DNA of 64,000 nt, taken from contig CALXGN010000011.1 of NCBI GenBank assembly GCA_944387865.1, positions 1-64,000 of the forward strand. The letters run 5' to 3'. Positions 21,995 through 29,631 of the stretch are shown piece by piece. Position numbers and translations under genes: made by a program. The notes under the pieces are model-generated. The model was not told where the DNA came from. It ran no database searches and saw only the letters and a program-made list of their open reading frames with translations. The stretch is from Scatomorpha stercorigallinarum (GTDB lineage Bacteria > Bacillota > Clostridia > Oscillospirales > Oscillospiraceae). The stretch's first letter is position 1, and every line of letters starts with the position of its first letter.

Positions 21995-22783
21995 ATGGAA
22001 ACTAAGACACGCGTCCTCATTGCCGACCCGAGCGAGGATTTCCGGCATTTGCTTGCGGACGCGCTCGCCGCCGAGGGCGACATGGAGCCCGTCGGGCTTG
22101 CGGAGGACGGAGTTGAGGCGCTTGCCCTCGTCGCCGAGCTCAAGCCGGACATACTCCTTACGGAGCTCGTGCTCCCGCGCCTTGACGGGCTGACTCTCCT
22201 GCGCCGGCTGCCGGAGACGGGCGCAAGCCCGAGGGTCGTCGTTGTCTCCGGCTTTTACAACGACCGCGTTGTGGCCGACTGCGGCGAACTCGGCGTGAGC
22301 TACTTCATCCCCAAGCCCTGCGACACCGCTTCAATACTCGAAAACCTGCGCATGGTGGCGGCTCCGCTGCTCGCCCCGGCCGCGCCGAGGCCGGCGCCCG
22401 TGCGCGCTTCCGAGCCCAGCCTCGAGGCCGTCGTCACCGATATCATACACGAAATCGGCGTCCCGGCCCATATAAAGGGCTATCAATACCTGCGCGAAGC
22501 CATAATACTTACGATAAATGATATGGACATAATCAATGCTGTCACCAAGGTGCTCTATCCGGAGGTGGCTCGCAAGTTCAACACCACGCCCTCCCGCGTC
22601 GAGCGCGCGATACGGCACGCGATCGAGGTCGCGTGGGACCGCGGCGACATAGAAACGCTGCAAAAATTCTTCGGCTACACGGTTTCCAACATAAAGGGCA
22701 AGCCCACGAACAGCGAATTCATCGCCATGATAGCCGACTGCCTCAGCCTCCGCCGCCGGGCGGCCGAGCAGGCGCGGATGTGA
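21995..22783 (+). CDS. spo0A: Spo0A sporulation regulator with Glu at the phosphoacceptor site
   Basis: 262 aa; ATG 21995 with GGAGG at 21982-21986. Receiver domain 1-125, low-complexity Pro/Ala linker 126-145, Spo0A_C DNA-binding domain from about 148 (TDIIHEIGVPAHIKGYQYL, AVTKVLYPEVARKFNTTPSR, VERAIRHAIEVAWDRGD). The C-domain is fully conserved. In the receiver, the block KPDILLTELVLPRLDG has Glu57 where the family has the phosphorylated Asp (LD-x2-MP), and the acidic pair near residue 11 is reduced to DP. Lys107 and Ser85 are kept. Master regulator of sporulation entry; this version may act without phosphorylation (inference). Followed by a strong terminator. Confidence 0.95.
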   Translation: METKTRVLIADPSEDFRHLLADALAAEGDMEPVGLAEDGVEALALVAELKPDILLTELVLPRLDGLTLLRRLPETGASPRVVVVSGFYNDRVVADCGELGVSYFIPKPCDTASILENLRMVAAPLLAPAAPRPAPVRASEPSLEAVVTDIIHEIGVPAHIKGYQYLREAIILTINDMDIINAVTKVLYPEVARKFNTTPSRVERAIRHAIEVAWDRGDIETLQKFFGYTVSNIKGKPTNSEFIAMIADCLSLRRRAAEQARM

Positions 22784-22795
22784 AAAGGCATATCT

Positions 22796-22842
22796 CCCCC
22801 GTCCCGTTCATACGCTTGTGTGAATGGAACGGGGGTGTTTTT
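22796..22842 (+). terminator. Terminator after spo0A, overlapping the next gene's SD
   Basis: An 18-bp stem with one mismatch (CCCCCGTCCCGTTCATAC / GTGTGAATGGAACGGGGG), GCTT loop, then TGTTTTTT. Its 3' arm GGGGG is also the only SD-like sequence for the gene at 22844. Confidence 0.8.
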
Positions 22843-22843
22843 T

Positions 22844-23431
22844 ATGTACGGTGAATATCCCATCGTGCTCGGCGGGGAGACGCGCGGGGAAGTGCGCGTG
22901 TATCCCGAAGGGCTGATGACGGTGTTCGAGGCCACGGCGGAGGACCCGGGCGCCATGCTGCGCCTTTCCGTCTACGGCGGCGGGGCGGAGGGCTATCTGG
23001 GCGTGATGGCCCCCTGCGGCGAGGGGCGCGTGTCGCTCCGCCGGCGGCTCAGCCGCGCGGCCCTGTCCGGCTTCCCGGAGGACATCGAGCTGGCCGCCCC
23101 TGCGGGCGGGCTGCCCGCGCCGCCGCTGCCGGAGGAGCCGGAGGCCGCGCCGGCGAGCGAAGCGGGCGCATCCCAGGCCGGGGAGGCCCTCCCCGCGGCG
23201 GCGGAGGAAGCGCCCTCCGCCGCGGAGCCCTCGCCCGAGCCGGACGCCCAGCCCCCGCCCGTCACGGAGGAGGACACGCTCTGGTTCACGACTCCGGACG
23301 GCGCGCTCACAACCTTTGACGGGCGGCGCAGCCTGGTGGCCCTGCCGGCCGACGAGCTGCGCCTGCCTCGCTGGGCGGCGGGGGCAGAGCGCGTGATAAA
23401 CGGCCGTAAATACATTGTATTCCCGCGATAA
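22844..23431 (+). CDS. Hypothetical protein with Pro/Ala/Glu-rich middle
   Basis: 195 aa. An N-terminal beta-rich segment (YPIVLGGETRGEVRVYPEGL, FEATAEDPGAMLRLSVYGG) is followed by a low-complexity Pro/Ala/Glu stretch (about residues 85-150) and a short C-terminal part (TLWFTTPDGALTTFDGRRSL, VINGRKYIVFPR). No signal peptide or membrane segment. Not a family I can name. The coding pattern is clear from strong codon bias. Translation may depend on opening the terminator hairpin that holds its SD. Confidence 0.65.
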   Translation: MYGEYPIVLGGETRGEVRVYPEGLMTVFEATAEDPGAMLRLSVYGGGAEGYLGVMAPCGEGRVSLRRRLSRAALSGFPEDIELAAPAGGLPAPPLPEEPEAAPASEAGASQAGEALPAAAEEAPSAAEPSPEPDAQPPPVTEEDTLWFTTPDGALTTFDGRRSLVALPADELRLPRWAAGAERVINGRKYIVFPR

Positions 23432-23443
23432 AGCTGGTATAAT
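23415..23443 (+). promoter_or_regulatory. SigA-type promoter of the phosphorylase gene
   Basis: TTGTAT (23415-23420), 17 bases, TATAAT (23438-23443), 35 bases before ATG 23478. The -35 lies inside the end of the preceding gene. Confidence 0.65.
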
Positions 23444-23477
23444 TGGGATAATAACAGTACAAAGGAGAGTATCTGCC

Positions 23478-24782
23478 ATGCAGATGACCGATATCATTGC
23501 CAAAAAGCGCGACGGCAGCGAGCTGACGCGCGAGGAGATAGGCTACTTCATCAGCGGCTATACGCGCGGGGACATACCCGATTACCAGGCCAGCGCGCTG
23601 CTGATGGCCATCGTCTGGCGCGGCATGACGCGGCAGGAGACGCTGGACCTGACGCTGGCCATGATGCACAGCGGCGAGACGCTCGACCTCAGCCCCATCA
23701 GCGGCGTGAAGGCCGACAAGCACTCCACCGGCGGCGTGGGCGACAAGACCTCGCTCGCCCTGCTGCCGATGGTCGCCGCGCAGGGCGTGCGCATGGCGAA
23801 GATGTCCGGCCGCGGCCTGGGGCACACGGGCGGCACCATCGACAAGCTGGAGAGCTTCCCCGGCTTTTCCTGCGCGCTGACGGACGAAGGCTTCCTCTCG
23901 CAGGTGGAGCGCATCGGCCTCGCCATCGCCGGGCAGACCGCCGACCTCGACCCGGCGGACAAGAAGCTCTACGCCCTGCGCGACGTGACGGGCACGGTGA
24001 GCTCCATCCCCCTCATCGTCAGCAGCATCATGTCGAAAAAACTGGCCGCCGGGGCGGACGTCATAGTGCTCGACGTAAAGTGCGGCGACGGGGCCTTCAT
24101 GAAAACGGAGGAGGACGCGCGCACCCTGGCCGCCGAGATGGTCGAGATAGGCAAAATGGCCGGGCGGCGGACCGTGGCCTGCATCACCGGCATGGACCAG
24201 CCCCTCGGCCGGGCCGTCGGCAACGCGTTGGAGGTCAAGGAGGCCATAGCCCTGCTTAGCGGCAGCTTCGGCGGTGACCTGCTCGAGCTCTGCCTCACGC
24301 TCGGCTCCTGCATACTCACCGAATCCGGCGCCGCTGCCAACGACGCGGACGCCCGCGAAAAGCTCGAGCGCGGCATAGCGGACGGCTCCGCCCTCGCAAA
24401 GTTGGCTGAGCTCGTCGAGGCCCAGGGCGGCGACAGGCGAGCCGTTTACGACACCTCGCTCCTGCCCTCCGCCCCCGTAACGCTCGAGGTGCCTTCCCCC
24501 GCCGGCGGATATGTTGCCGGCATCGCGGCGGAGCACAGCGGGCTTGTAAGCATGCACCTCGGCGGCGGCCGCGCCACGAAGGACAGCGTCATCGACCTCT
24601 CCGTGGGCTTTGTTCTGAACAAAAAAACGGGCGACGCCGTCGAAAAGGGCGAGAGCCTCGCCACCATACACGCGCATGACGAAAAGAGCGCCGCCGAGGC
24701 CGCCGCGAGCCTTGCTGGCTGCTTCAGCTTCTCCGACACGAAGCCGGAGACGCCCGGCATCATCCGCACAATCATAAGATAA
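23478..24782 (+). CDS. Pyrimidine-nucleoside/thymidine phosphorylase
   Basis: 434 aa from MQMTDIIAKKRDGSELTREE with AAAGGAGAG upstream. Glycosyltransferase family 3-type phosphorylase: conserved KADKHSTGGVGDKTSL phosphate/substrate motif (about residues 78-95), MSGRGLGHTGGTIDKLES and VLDVKCGDGAFMKT. It cleaves (deoxy)pyrimidine nucleosides with phosphate to base plus pentose-1-phosphate. I cannot decide between deoA (thymidine) and pdp (pyrimidine) by eye. It is in tandem with the MBL hydrolase 12 bases downstream. Confidence 0.94.
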   Translation: MQMTDIIAKKRDGSELTREEIGYFISGYTRGDIPDYQASALLMAIVWRGMTRQETLDLTLAMMHSGETLDLSPISGVKADKHSTGGVGDKTSLALLPMVAAQGVRMAKMSGRGLGHTGGTIDKLESFPGFSCALTDEGFLSQVERIGLAIAGQTADLDPADKKLYALRDVTGTVSSIPLIVSSIMSKKLAAGADVIVLDVKCGDGAFMKTEEDARTLAAEMVEIGKMAGRRTVACITGMDQPLGRAVGNALEVKEAIALLSGSFGGDLLELCLTLGSCILTESGAAANDADAREKLERGIADGSALAKLAELVEAQGGDRRAVYDTSLLPSAPVTLEVPSPAGGYVAGIAAEHSGLVSMHLGGGRATKDSVIDLSVGFVLNKKTGDAVEKGESLATIHAHDEKSAAEAAASLAGCFSFSDTKPETPGIIRTIIR

Positions 24783-24794
24783 AGGGAGAAAGCC

Positions 24795-25607
24795 ATGAAA
24801 ACAACCTGCCTGATGGACAACGTGGCCCGCGATGGCTACGAGTGCGCCCACGGCCTCAGCCTTTACGTCGAGGCCTGCTCGCGGCGCTTCCTCTTCGACC
24901 TGGGGCCCGACGCCGGCTATATCGAAAACGCCCGCCGCGCGGGCATCGACCTCACAAAATGCGAATTTGCCATCATCTCCCACGCGCACGACGACCACGG
25001 CGGCGGCCTGGCCGCTTTCCTCGAGCTCTGCCCGCACGCGCCGGTCTATGTGCGCGAGGGCGGCTTTGAGCCGCACTGGTCGCATCCCGCGCCGGGCGAG
25101 AGCAAGGCCATCGGCCTCGACCCCTCGCTGGCGGAGGATGCGCGCATCGTCTACACGGGCGAGGAATACGAGATCAGCCCGGGGCTGACGCTCTTTGCCG
25201 GCGTGCGCGGGCGCGAGCTCTTCTCCGGCGCCAACCGCGTGCTCTTCGGGCCCGACAACGTCACGCCCGACGACTTCGCGCACGAGCAGGACCTGCTCAT
25301 CGAGGAAAACGGACGCCGCTGCCTGATCGCCGGCTGCGCGCACAACGGCATCGTCAACATCCTCGCGCGCTGCGCCGAGCTCTGCCCGCAGCCGCCAGAC
25401 GCCGCCGTCGGCGGCTTCCACCTGATGATCCCCTCCACGGGGGAGTCGGACGCGGCGCTGACGGACGCCATCGCCGAACGCCTCGCCGCGCTGCCCACGC
25501 GCTTCTACACCGGACACTGCACCGGCCTCAGCAGCTTCGAGCGGCTAAAGGCGCGGATGGGCTCACAGATAAGCTACCTCGCCGCCGGCGACACGATAAC
25601 CGTCTGA
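24795..25607 (+). CDS. MBL-fold metallohydrolase
   Basis: 270 aa. Metal motif SHAHDDHGGG (about residues 58-67), second-sphere His in GCAHNGIVNI and VGGFHLM, and terminal GHCTG. This is the pattern of the cytosolic MBL subgroup often labelled 7,8-dihydropterin-6-methyl-4-(beta-D-ribofuranosyl)-aminobenzene-5'-phosphate synthase-like. Substrate unknown. Co-transcribed with the phosphorylase and ended by a hairpin at 25626. Confidence 0.88.
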   Translation: MKTTCLMDNVARDGYECAHGLSLYVEACSRRFLFDLGPDAGYIENARRAGIDLTKCEFAIISHAHDDHGGGLAAFLELCPHAPVYVREGGFEPHWSHPAPGESKAIGLDPSLAEDARIVYTGEEYEISPGLTLFAGVRGRELFSGANRVLFGPDNVTPDDFAHEQDLLIEENGRRCLIAGCAHNGIVNILARCAELCPQPPDAAVGGFHLMIPSTGESDAALTDAIAERLAALPTRFYTGHCTGLSSFERLKARMGSQISYLAAGDTITV

Positions 25608-25625
25608 GCCGCCGCGGGCAAATAT

Positions 25626-25655
25626 GAAAGCAGGCCCCTTTTGGGGCCTGCTTTC
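25626..25655. terminator. Bidirectional terminator
   Basis: GAAAGCAGGCCCC, TTTT, GGGGCCTGCTTTC, between the convergent MBL gene and the gene at 25695. Confidence 0.85.
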
Positions 25656-25694
25656 GCGTTATCCGGCATGTGGCGGAGGCCTCCGCCGGGCCGG

Positions 25695-26150
25695 TCATTT
25701 TTTCATCAGCGCGGAGGCTGTGGACGCTATCAGCTCGCAGTCGTCCGTGGCCAGATAGAGGTGGTTGGCCGCGAGGGCGCTACCGGCGGCGAGGGTCTCG
25801 CCGGTGGTGAGGTCGGTGAGGGCGGCGGTGGCGGCGGCCGTGCCGCTGCGGAAGAGCAGCTGCGTCCCCGCCGGGCAGGGCGTGCCCTCGCCCTCCGCCA
25901 GGGAAACGGCCTCGAAGGCCCCGGCGGCGTCCGCCAGGCTGTTCTGCACGCTCTCCTCCAGCTCGCGGGCCTCGGATTCGATGCGGCTGGTATACGCGCT
26001 GCGGATGGATGGCGCGAGCACGTCGTCCAGATAGCTCATGGATATCAGCGGGTCGCCCTGGGTGCCGGCGGTGCCGGCGGCGTAGGCCCCGAGGCCGCCG
26101 GCGAGGACGGCCACGGCCAGCAGCAGGACGATCACATGCCATTTTTTCAT
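25695..26150 (-). CDS. Small exported or membrane-anchored protein
   Basis: 151 aa with GGAGGT upstream. One N-terminal hydrophobic segment (VIVLLLAVAVLAGGLGAYA) without a lipobox, so a signal peptide or anchor. The ectodomain has a helical stretch (SYLDDVLAPSIRSAYTSRIE, REL-EESVQNSLADA) then a beta-rich end (GTQLLFRSGTA, DLTTGETLAAGSAL, HLYLATDD). Not a recognised family. Last gene of the nnrD-lipoprotein-alr-mazF run, separated from mazF by a hairpin. Confidence 0.7.
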   Translation of the reverse strand: MKKWHVIVLLLAVAVLAGGLGAYAAGTAGTQGDPLISMSYLDDVLAPSIRSAYTSRIESEARELEESVQNSLADAAGAFEAVSLAEGEGTPCPAGTQLLFRSGTAAATAALTDLTTGETLAAGSALAANHLYLATDDCELIASTASALMKK

Positions 26151-26169
26151 CGTATGTACCTCCGTCGTC

Positions 26170-26194
26170 CTCCCGGGGCTGACCGCCCCGGGAG
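26170..26194. terminator. GC-rich hairpin after mazF
   Basis: CTCCCGGGGC, TGACC, GCCCCGGGAG; a T-run follows only on the + strand, so termination of the minus-strand operon is uncertain. Confidence 0.45.
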
Positions 26195-26205
26195 CGCTTT
26201 TTTCT

Positions 26206-26559
26206 TCACTGTGTGAGCCCGAAGCTCACGGCTATGGCGCCGTTCACTTTGTCCATCGTCGCGCCGTCCAGCTGGCCCATCCGCTCGCGCAGGCGGGATT
26301 TGTCCAGCGTGCGTATCTGCTCGAGCAGCACCACGCTGTCACGGCTGAGGCCGTAATTGCGGGCCGAGAGCTCGATATGCGTCGGCAGCCGGGCCTTGCC
26401 CGTCTGCGAGGTGATGGCCGCGGCGATGACCGTCGGGCTGTGGCGGTTCCCCGTGTCGTTCTGGACGATCAGCACAGGGCGCATCCCGCCCTGCTCGCTG
26501 CCGACCACGGGGCTGAGGTCGGCGTAATAGATGTCCCCGCGTTTGACCGCATTGTGCAT
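26206..26559 (-). CDS. MazF/NdoA-type mRNA interferase without an adjacent antitoxin
   Basis: 117 aa from MHNAVKRGDIYYADLSPVVG. The family motifs RGDIYYADLSPVVGSEQGG, RPVLIVQNDTGN, AAAITSQ and the end LLEQIRTLDKSRL are all present. MazF cleaves single-stranded mRNA at short sites. In Bacillus the order is alr, antitoxin, ndoA. Here only 121 bases separate alr from mazF, and I see no antitoxin frame in them, so control must come from elsewhere. Full length with an intact N-terminal Arg motif. Confidence 0.93.
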   Translation of the reverse strand: MHNAVKRGDIYYADLSPVVGSEQGGMRPVLIVQNDTGNRHSPTVIAAAITSQTGKARLPTHIELSARNYGLSRDSVVLLEQIRTLDKSRLRERMGQLDGATMDKVNGAIAVSFGLTQ

Positions 26560-26680
26560 TTTTCGTTCACTCTCCGTATTCGCGCGATAAGGGCCGCGCG
26601 CTCGCCCACTCACATTGTATGTAGGGCGGAGGGCCGCTGCCCCCAGGAGTATTCTCACACGGAGAGCGCCGTTTTATACA

Positions 26681-27799
26681 TCACACATAGACGCGCGGCA
26701 CGCGCGGCGAGACGGCGCACAGCAGCTCGTAGGATATCGTCCCCGCCTTGGCCGCCTGCTCGTCCACGCTCAGGCCCTGGCCGAAAACGGTGACCACGTC
26801 GCCCACGCGCACGTCGTCCATGCCCGTGATGTCCACCATGCACATGTCCATGCAGATGGTGCCCACCTCGCGCGCGCGGCGGCCGTTGATGAGCACGTCC
26901 ATCACGCCGGAGAGCCGCCGCGGCAGCCCGTCGGCATAGCCCACCGGTATCACGGCCAGGCGCATGTCCCGCTCGCAGGTGAAGGTGCGGCCATAGCTTA
27001 TCGTGTCCCCGGCGTGGTGCTCGGTTATCTCGCTCACGCGCGTCAGGACGGTCATGACGGGCCTCAAATCCAGCCCGCCGTGCTCCGCGCCGGGGTAGAG
27101 CCCGTAGAGCAGCAGGCCCGGGCGCACCATGTCCAGCGCCATCTCCCTGTAGTTTACCACGCCGCCGCTGTTGGCGCAATGGCGGATGCCCCAGCTGCGG
27201 CCGGTTTCTTTTTCCAGCCAGTCCACGGCGGCGTTGAAGCGCCGGAACTGCTCGCGCGTGAACGCCTCCTGCCCCGGCTCGTCCGCCACGGCAAAGTGCG
27301 TGAACACGCCCGTTATCTCCAGCCCCGGCAGCGAAGCGATGCTCGCCGCTTCGCGCATCTCCTGCTCGGAGAGGACGTTGAAGCCCGTGCGGCCCATGCC
27401 CGTCTCCAGCTTTATGTGGCACCTGAGCGGCGCGCCGGAGCCGCCCAGGCGGCGGCTGACCGCCCGCGCACAGCTGATGTCGCCGATAGCCTGCTCGGCG
27501 GGCAGTCGGGCGATATCCCCCGCGATGAACGAGGGGCTCGGCGCCAGTATCAGCACCGGCGCCGTCACGCCCGCGGCGCGCAGCTCCGCCGCCTCCTCAT
27601 AGCAGGACACGGCGAGGTAATCCGCCCCGAGCTCCTCGAGGTGCTTTGCTATCGGCACCGCCCCGTGGCCGTAGGCGTTGGCCTTGCACAGGCCCATGAA
27701 GCGCGTCCCCGCGGGCAGTGCGCGGCGTATCTCGTGATAATTGTGTTCCAGGTTGGCCAGGCTGATCTCAGCCCAGGTGCGTTTGTCTTCGTTACGCAT
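26681..27799 (-). CDS. alr: Alanine racemase
   Basis: 372 aa. PLP-binding Lys39 in CKANAYGHG, TGMGRTGF, second catalytic Tyr in SYGRTF and MCMVDIT near the C-terminus. It makes D-alanine for peptidoglycan in the cytoplasm. It is downstream of nnrD and a lipoprotein gene and upstream of mazF, a frequent Gram-positive neighbourhood. Confidence 0.96.
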   Translation of the reverse strand: MRNEDKRTWAEISLANLEHNYHEIRRALPAGTRFMGLCKANAYGHGAVPIAKHLEELGADYLAVSCYEEAAELRAAGVTAPVLILAPSPSFIAGDIARLPAEQAIGDISCARAVSRRLGGSGAPLRCHIKLETGMGRTGFNVLSEQEMREAASIASLPGLEITGVFTHFAVADEPGQEAFTREQFRRFNAAVDWLEKETGRSWGIRHCANSGGVVNYREMALDMVRPGLLLYGLYPGAEHGGLDLRPVMTVLTRVSEITEHHAGDTISYGRTFTCERDMRLAVIPVGYADGLPRRLSGVMDVLINGRRAREVGTICMDMCMVDITGMDDVRVGDVVTVFGQGLSVDEQAAKAGTISYELLCAVSPRVPRVYV

Positions 27800-27814
27800 G
27801 CTATCGCCTCTATC

Positions 27815-28372
27815 TCATGTGGCTGTCAGTGAAAATCCCTCTATCTCGCACACCACCAGCACTTCGCCGCCCGCCGTGAACTCGGCGCTCAGCGGCCGCC
27901 CGTCCGGCCCCAGGCGCAGCTCCACGCCCTCGCCGTCCGCCGGCACCAGGCTGACGGCGCTCTCCTCCCCCTCTGTCCAGGAGAGGGCGGCGTGCGCGCC
28001 GGATATGGCCGCCAGCAGCCGCGGCAGGGCGGTGATGGCGCTCAGCCCGGCGCCGTCCAGGTCCCCCGCGGCGAGCAGCAGCGATCCGTAGCCGATCTCC
28101 GCGCCGTTTTCCGTGATGTGGGCGCTGACGCCGGCGAGCGCCTCCGGCTCCACGACGGTGACGGTACAGTCCGCCGCCGTGCCCTCAAGTGTGAGCCTGT
28201 ATTCCTCCGGCCTTTCGCCGGCCGCCGCCACCCGGGCGGCGATGTGTACGCCCTCCGCCGCGTCCAGCGCGGCGCGCAGGGCTTCAAAGTCCTCCAGCGA
28301 GCTCTCCGCCGAACAGGCCGTGAGCAGCGCGAGGACAAGGGCGAGCGGCGCGGCCGCGGCCCTCAGGCGCAT
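27815..28372 (-). CDS. Lipoprotein of unknown function
   Basis: 185 aa from MRLRAAAAPLALVLALLTAC: lipoprotein signal with lipobox LTAC. The mature part (SLEDFEALRAALDAAEGVHI, EEYRLTLEGTAADCTVTVVE, LRLGPDGRPLSAEFTAGGEV) looks like a LolA/sporulation-lipoprotein-like beta sheet built from repeated strands, but this is only impression. The start lies three bases from the nnrD stop, and its SD is in the nnrD end, so the two are coupled. Confidence 0.75.
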   Translation of the reverse strand: MRLRAAAAPLALVLALLTACSAESSLEDFEALRAALDAAEGVHIAARVAAAGERPEEYRLTLEGTAADCTVTVVEPEALAGVSAHITENGAEIGYGSLLLAAGDLDGAGLSAITALPRLLAAISGAHAALSWTEGEESAVSLVPADGEGVELRLGPDGRPLSAEFTAGGEVLVVCEIEGFSLTAT

Positions 28373-28375
28373 AGG

Positions 28376-29236
28376 TCATCCCTCCGTGACAGATCTCATC
28401 GCCTGCGGAAGGCGCTCTATCATGTCCGTGGGCGTCATGCCGTACTCCCCCAGCTCCGCGGCGCACATGTCGCCCGCCAGGCCGTGCAGGTACACCGCCG
28501 CGCACACCGCCTTCCTGAAGGGCAGCTGGCAGAGCAGCGCGCCCATCAAGCCCGTGAGCACGTCGCCGCTGCCGCCGCGGGCCATGCCGGGGTTGCCCGT
28601 CGGGTTTACATAACATTCCCCGTCCGGGAAGGCGCAGACCGTCCCCCGCCCCTTGAGCACCAGCGCGCAGCCGTGTTCGCGCGCGAAGCGCAGCGTGGCC
28701 TCCTCCCGCGGCGCGGACAGGTCGCCGCCCAGGCGCTCGAACTCGCGCGCGTGCGGCGTCAGCACCAGGGGGCAGGCGGCGCGCTCCAGCAGTTCCGGCG
28801 CGCGAGAGAGGGCCCATAGGGCGTCCGCGTCCAGCACCGTGGGGACGCGCGAGGCCTCCAGCAGCGCGCCCACGAGCGCCGTCACGCCCGCGCTGCGGCC
28901 CAGGCCCGGGCCGACGGCCAGCGCGTCGCACTTTTCCAGCCGCCTGAGCAGCTCCGGCGCAGCCTCCGGCGAGAGCAGCCCGTCCCCGCCGCAGGGCAGG
29001 GGGAAGGGCATGGCCTCGTCGTTCTTGACGGCGGTGACGGCGTAGATCGCCTCCGGCACGCCGAGGTAGACCAGCCCGGCCCCGCCGCGCACGGCGGCGC
29101 GTGATGCGAGCGTGGGCGCGCCCGTGTATCCCACGCTGCCGGCCACGATCAGCAGCCGGCCGAAGTCGTGCTTCGAGGCGTCCCGCCGGCGGCGGGGCAG
29201 CGTCGGGGGCATTTGGTTGTCGGATGGCGTTTTCAT
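28376..29236 (-). CDS. nnrD: ADP-dependent NAD(P)H-hydrate dehydratase
   Basis: 286 aa. Ribokinase-like fold: LLIVAGSVGYTGAPTLASRA, AVGPGLGRS, LTPHAREFERL and NPTGNPGMARGGSGDVLTGL (the nucleotide-binding GSGD motif). It repairs hydrated NAD(P)H. The epimerase domain (NnrE) that is usually fused is missing, so this is the stand-alone form. First gene of the run to mazF. Confidence 0.93.
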   Translation of the reverse strand: MKTPSDNQMPPTLPRRRRDASKHDFGRLLIVAGSVGYTGAPTLASRAAVRGGAGLVYLGVPEAIYAVTAVKNDEAMPFPLPCGGDGLLSPEAAPELLRRLEKCDALAVGPGLGRSAGVTALVGALLEASRVPTVLDADALWALSRAPELLERAACPLVLTPHAREFERLGGDLSAPREEATLRFAREHGCALVLKGRGTVCAFPDGECYVNPTGNPGMARGGSGDVLTGLMGALLCQLPFRKAVCAAVYLHGLAGDMCAAELGEYGMTPTDMIERLPQAMRSVTEG

Positions 29237-29312
29237 GACATGATATTATACACTCTCCGGCCGCGTCCGTCAAATATGGCCGGGAAAAAACCCCCGTGAG
29301 CGCATAAACTGT

Positions 29313-29341
29313 TTGACTTCCGCGGCGCGATGTGCTATAAA
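29313..29341 (+). promoter_or_regulatory. SigA promoter of pheST
   Basis: TTGACT (29313-29318), 17 bases, TATAAA (29336-29341), just before the T-box leader. Confidence 0.75.
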
Positions 29342-29344
29342 TGT

Positions 29345-29597
29345 ATTCTGGTTGATATAAAAACATGCGATGAACGGGAAAATAGCCCGTGAGCGGGGCG
29401 CAAAGAGAACGGAGGCCGCCGGCTGTAAGCCTCCCGCGCGCCGTGGGCTTGTTCGCCCGGGAGCTACCGGCCAATCACCGGCGGGTCCGGCCCGATAACG
29501 CCGGCAAGAGCGCGGCGCAGAGCGCCGAACACGGGTGGTACCGCGGAAGTGAGCCTTTCGTCCCTGTCAAGGGGCGGAAGGTATTTTTTTGCCCCGA
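29345..29597 (+). promoter_or_regulatory. T-box riboswitch (tRNA-Phe)
   Basis: Stem I has the distal AGAGAACGGAGG ... GCTGTAAGCC region and a candidate specifier TTC (Phe) at 29452-29454. The T-box core AACACGGGTGGTACCGCGG is at 29528-29546. The terminator CCTTTCGTCCCT / GGGGCGGAAGG plus T7 is at 29554-29597. Uncharged tRNA-Phe would stabilise the antiterminator and allow pheST expression. Confidence 0.92.
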
Positions 29598-29631
29598 GAA
29601 GGCTCGCAGATCGCACATGGGAGGAAGAAGC

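Noticed and set aside
23307..25517. 736-codon minus frame opposite the phosphorylase and MBL genes
   Set aside because: A shadow produced by high third-position GC; the + strand genes have full family motifs.
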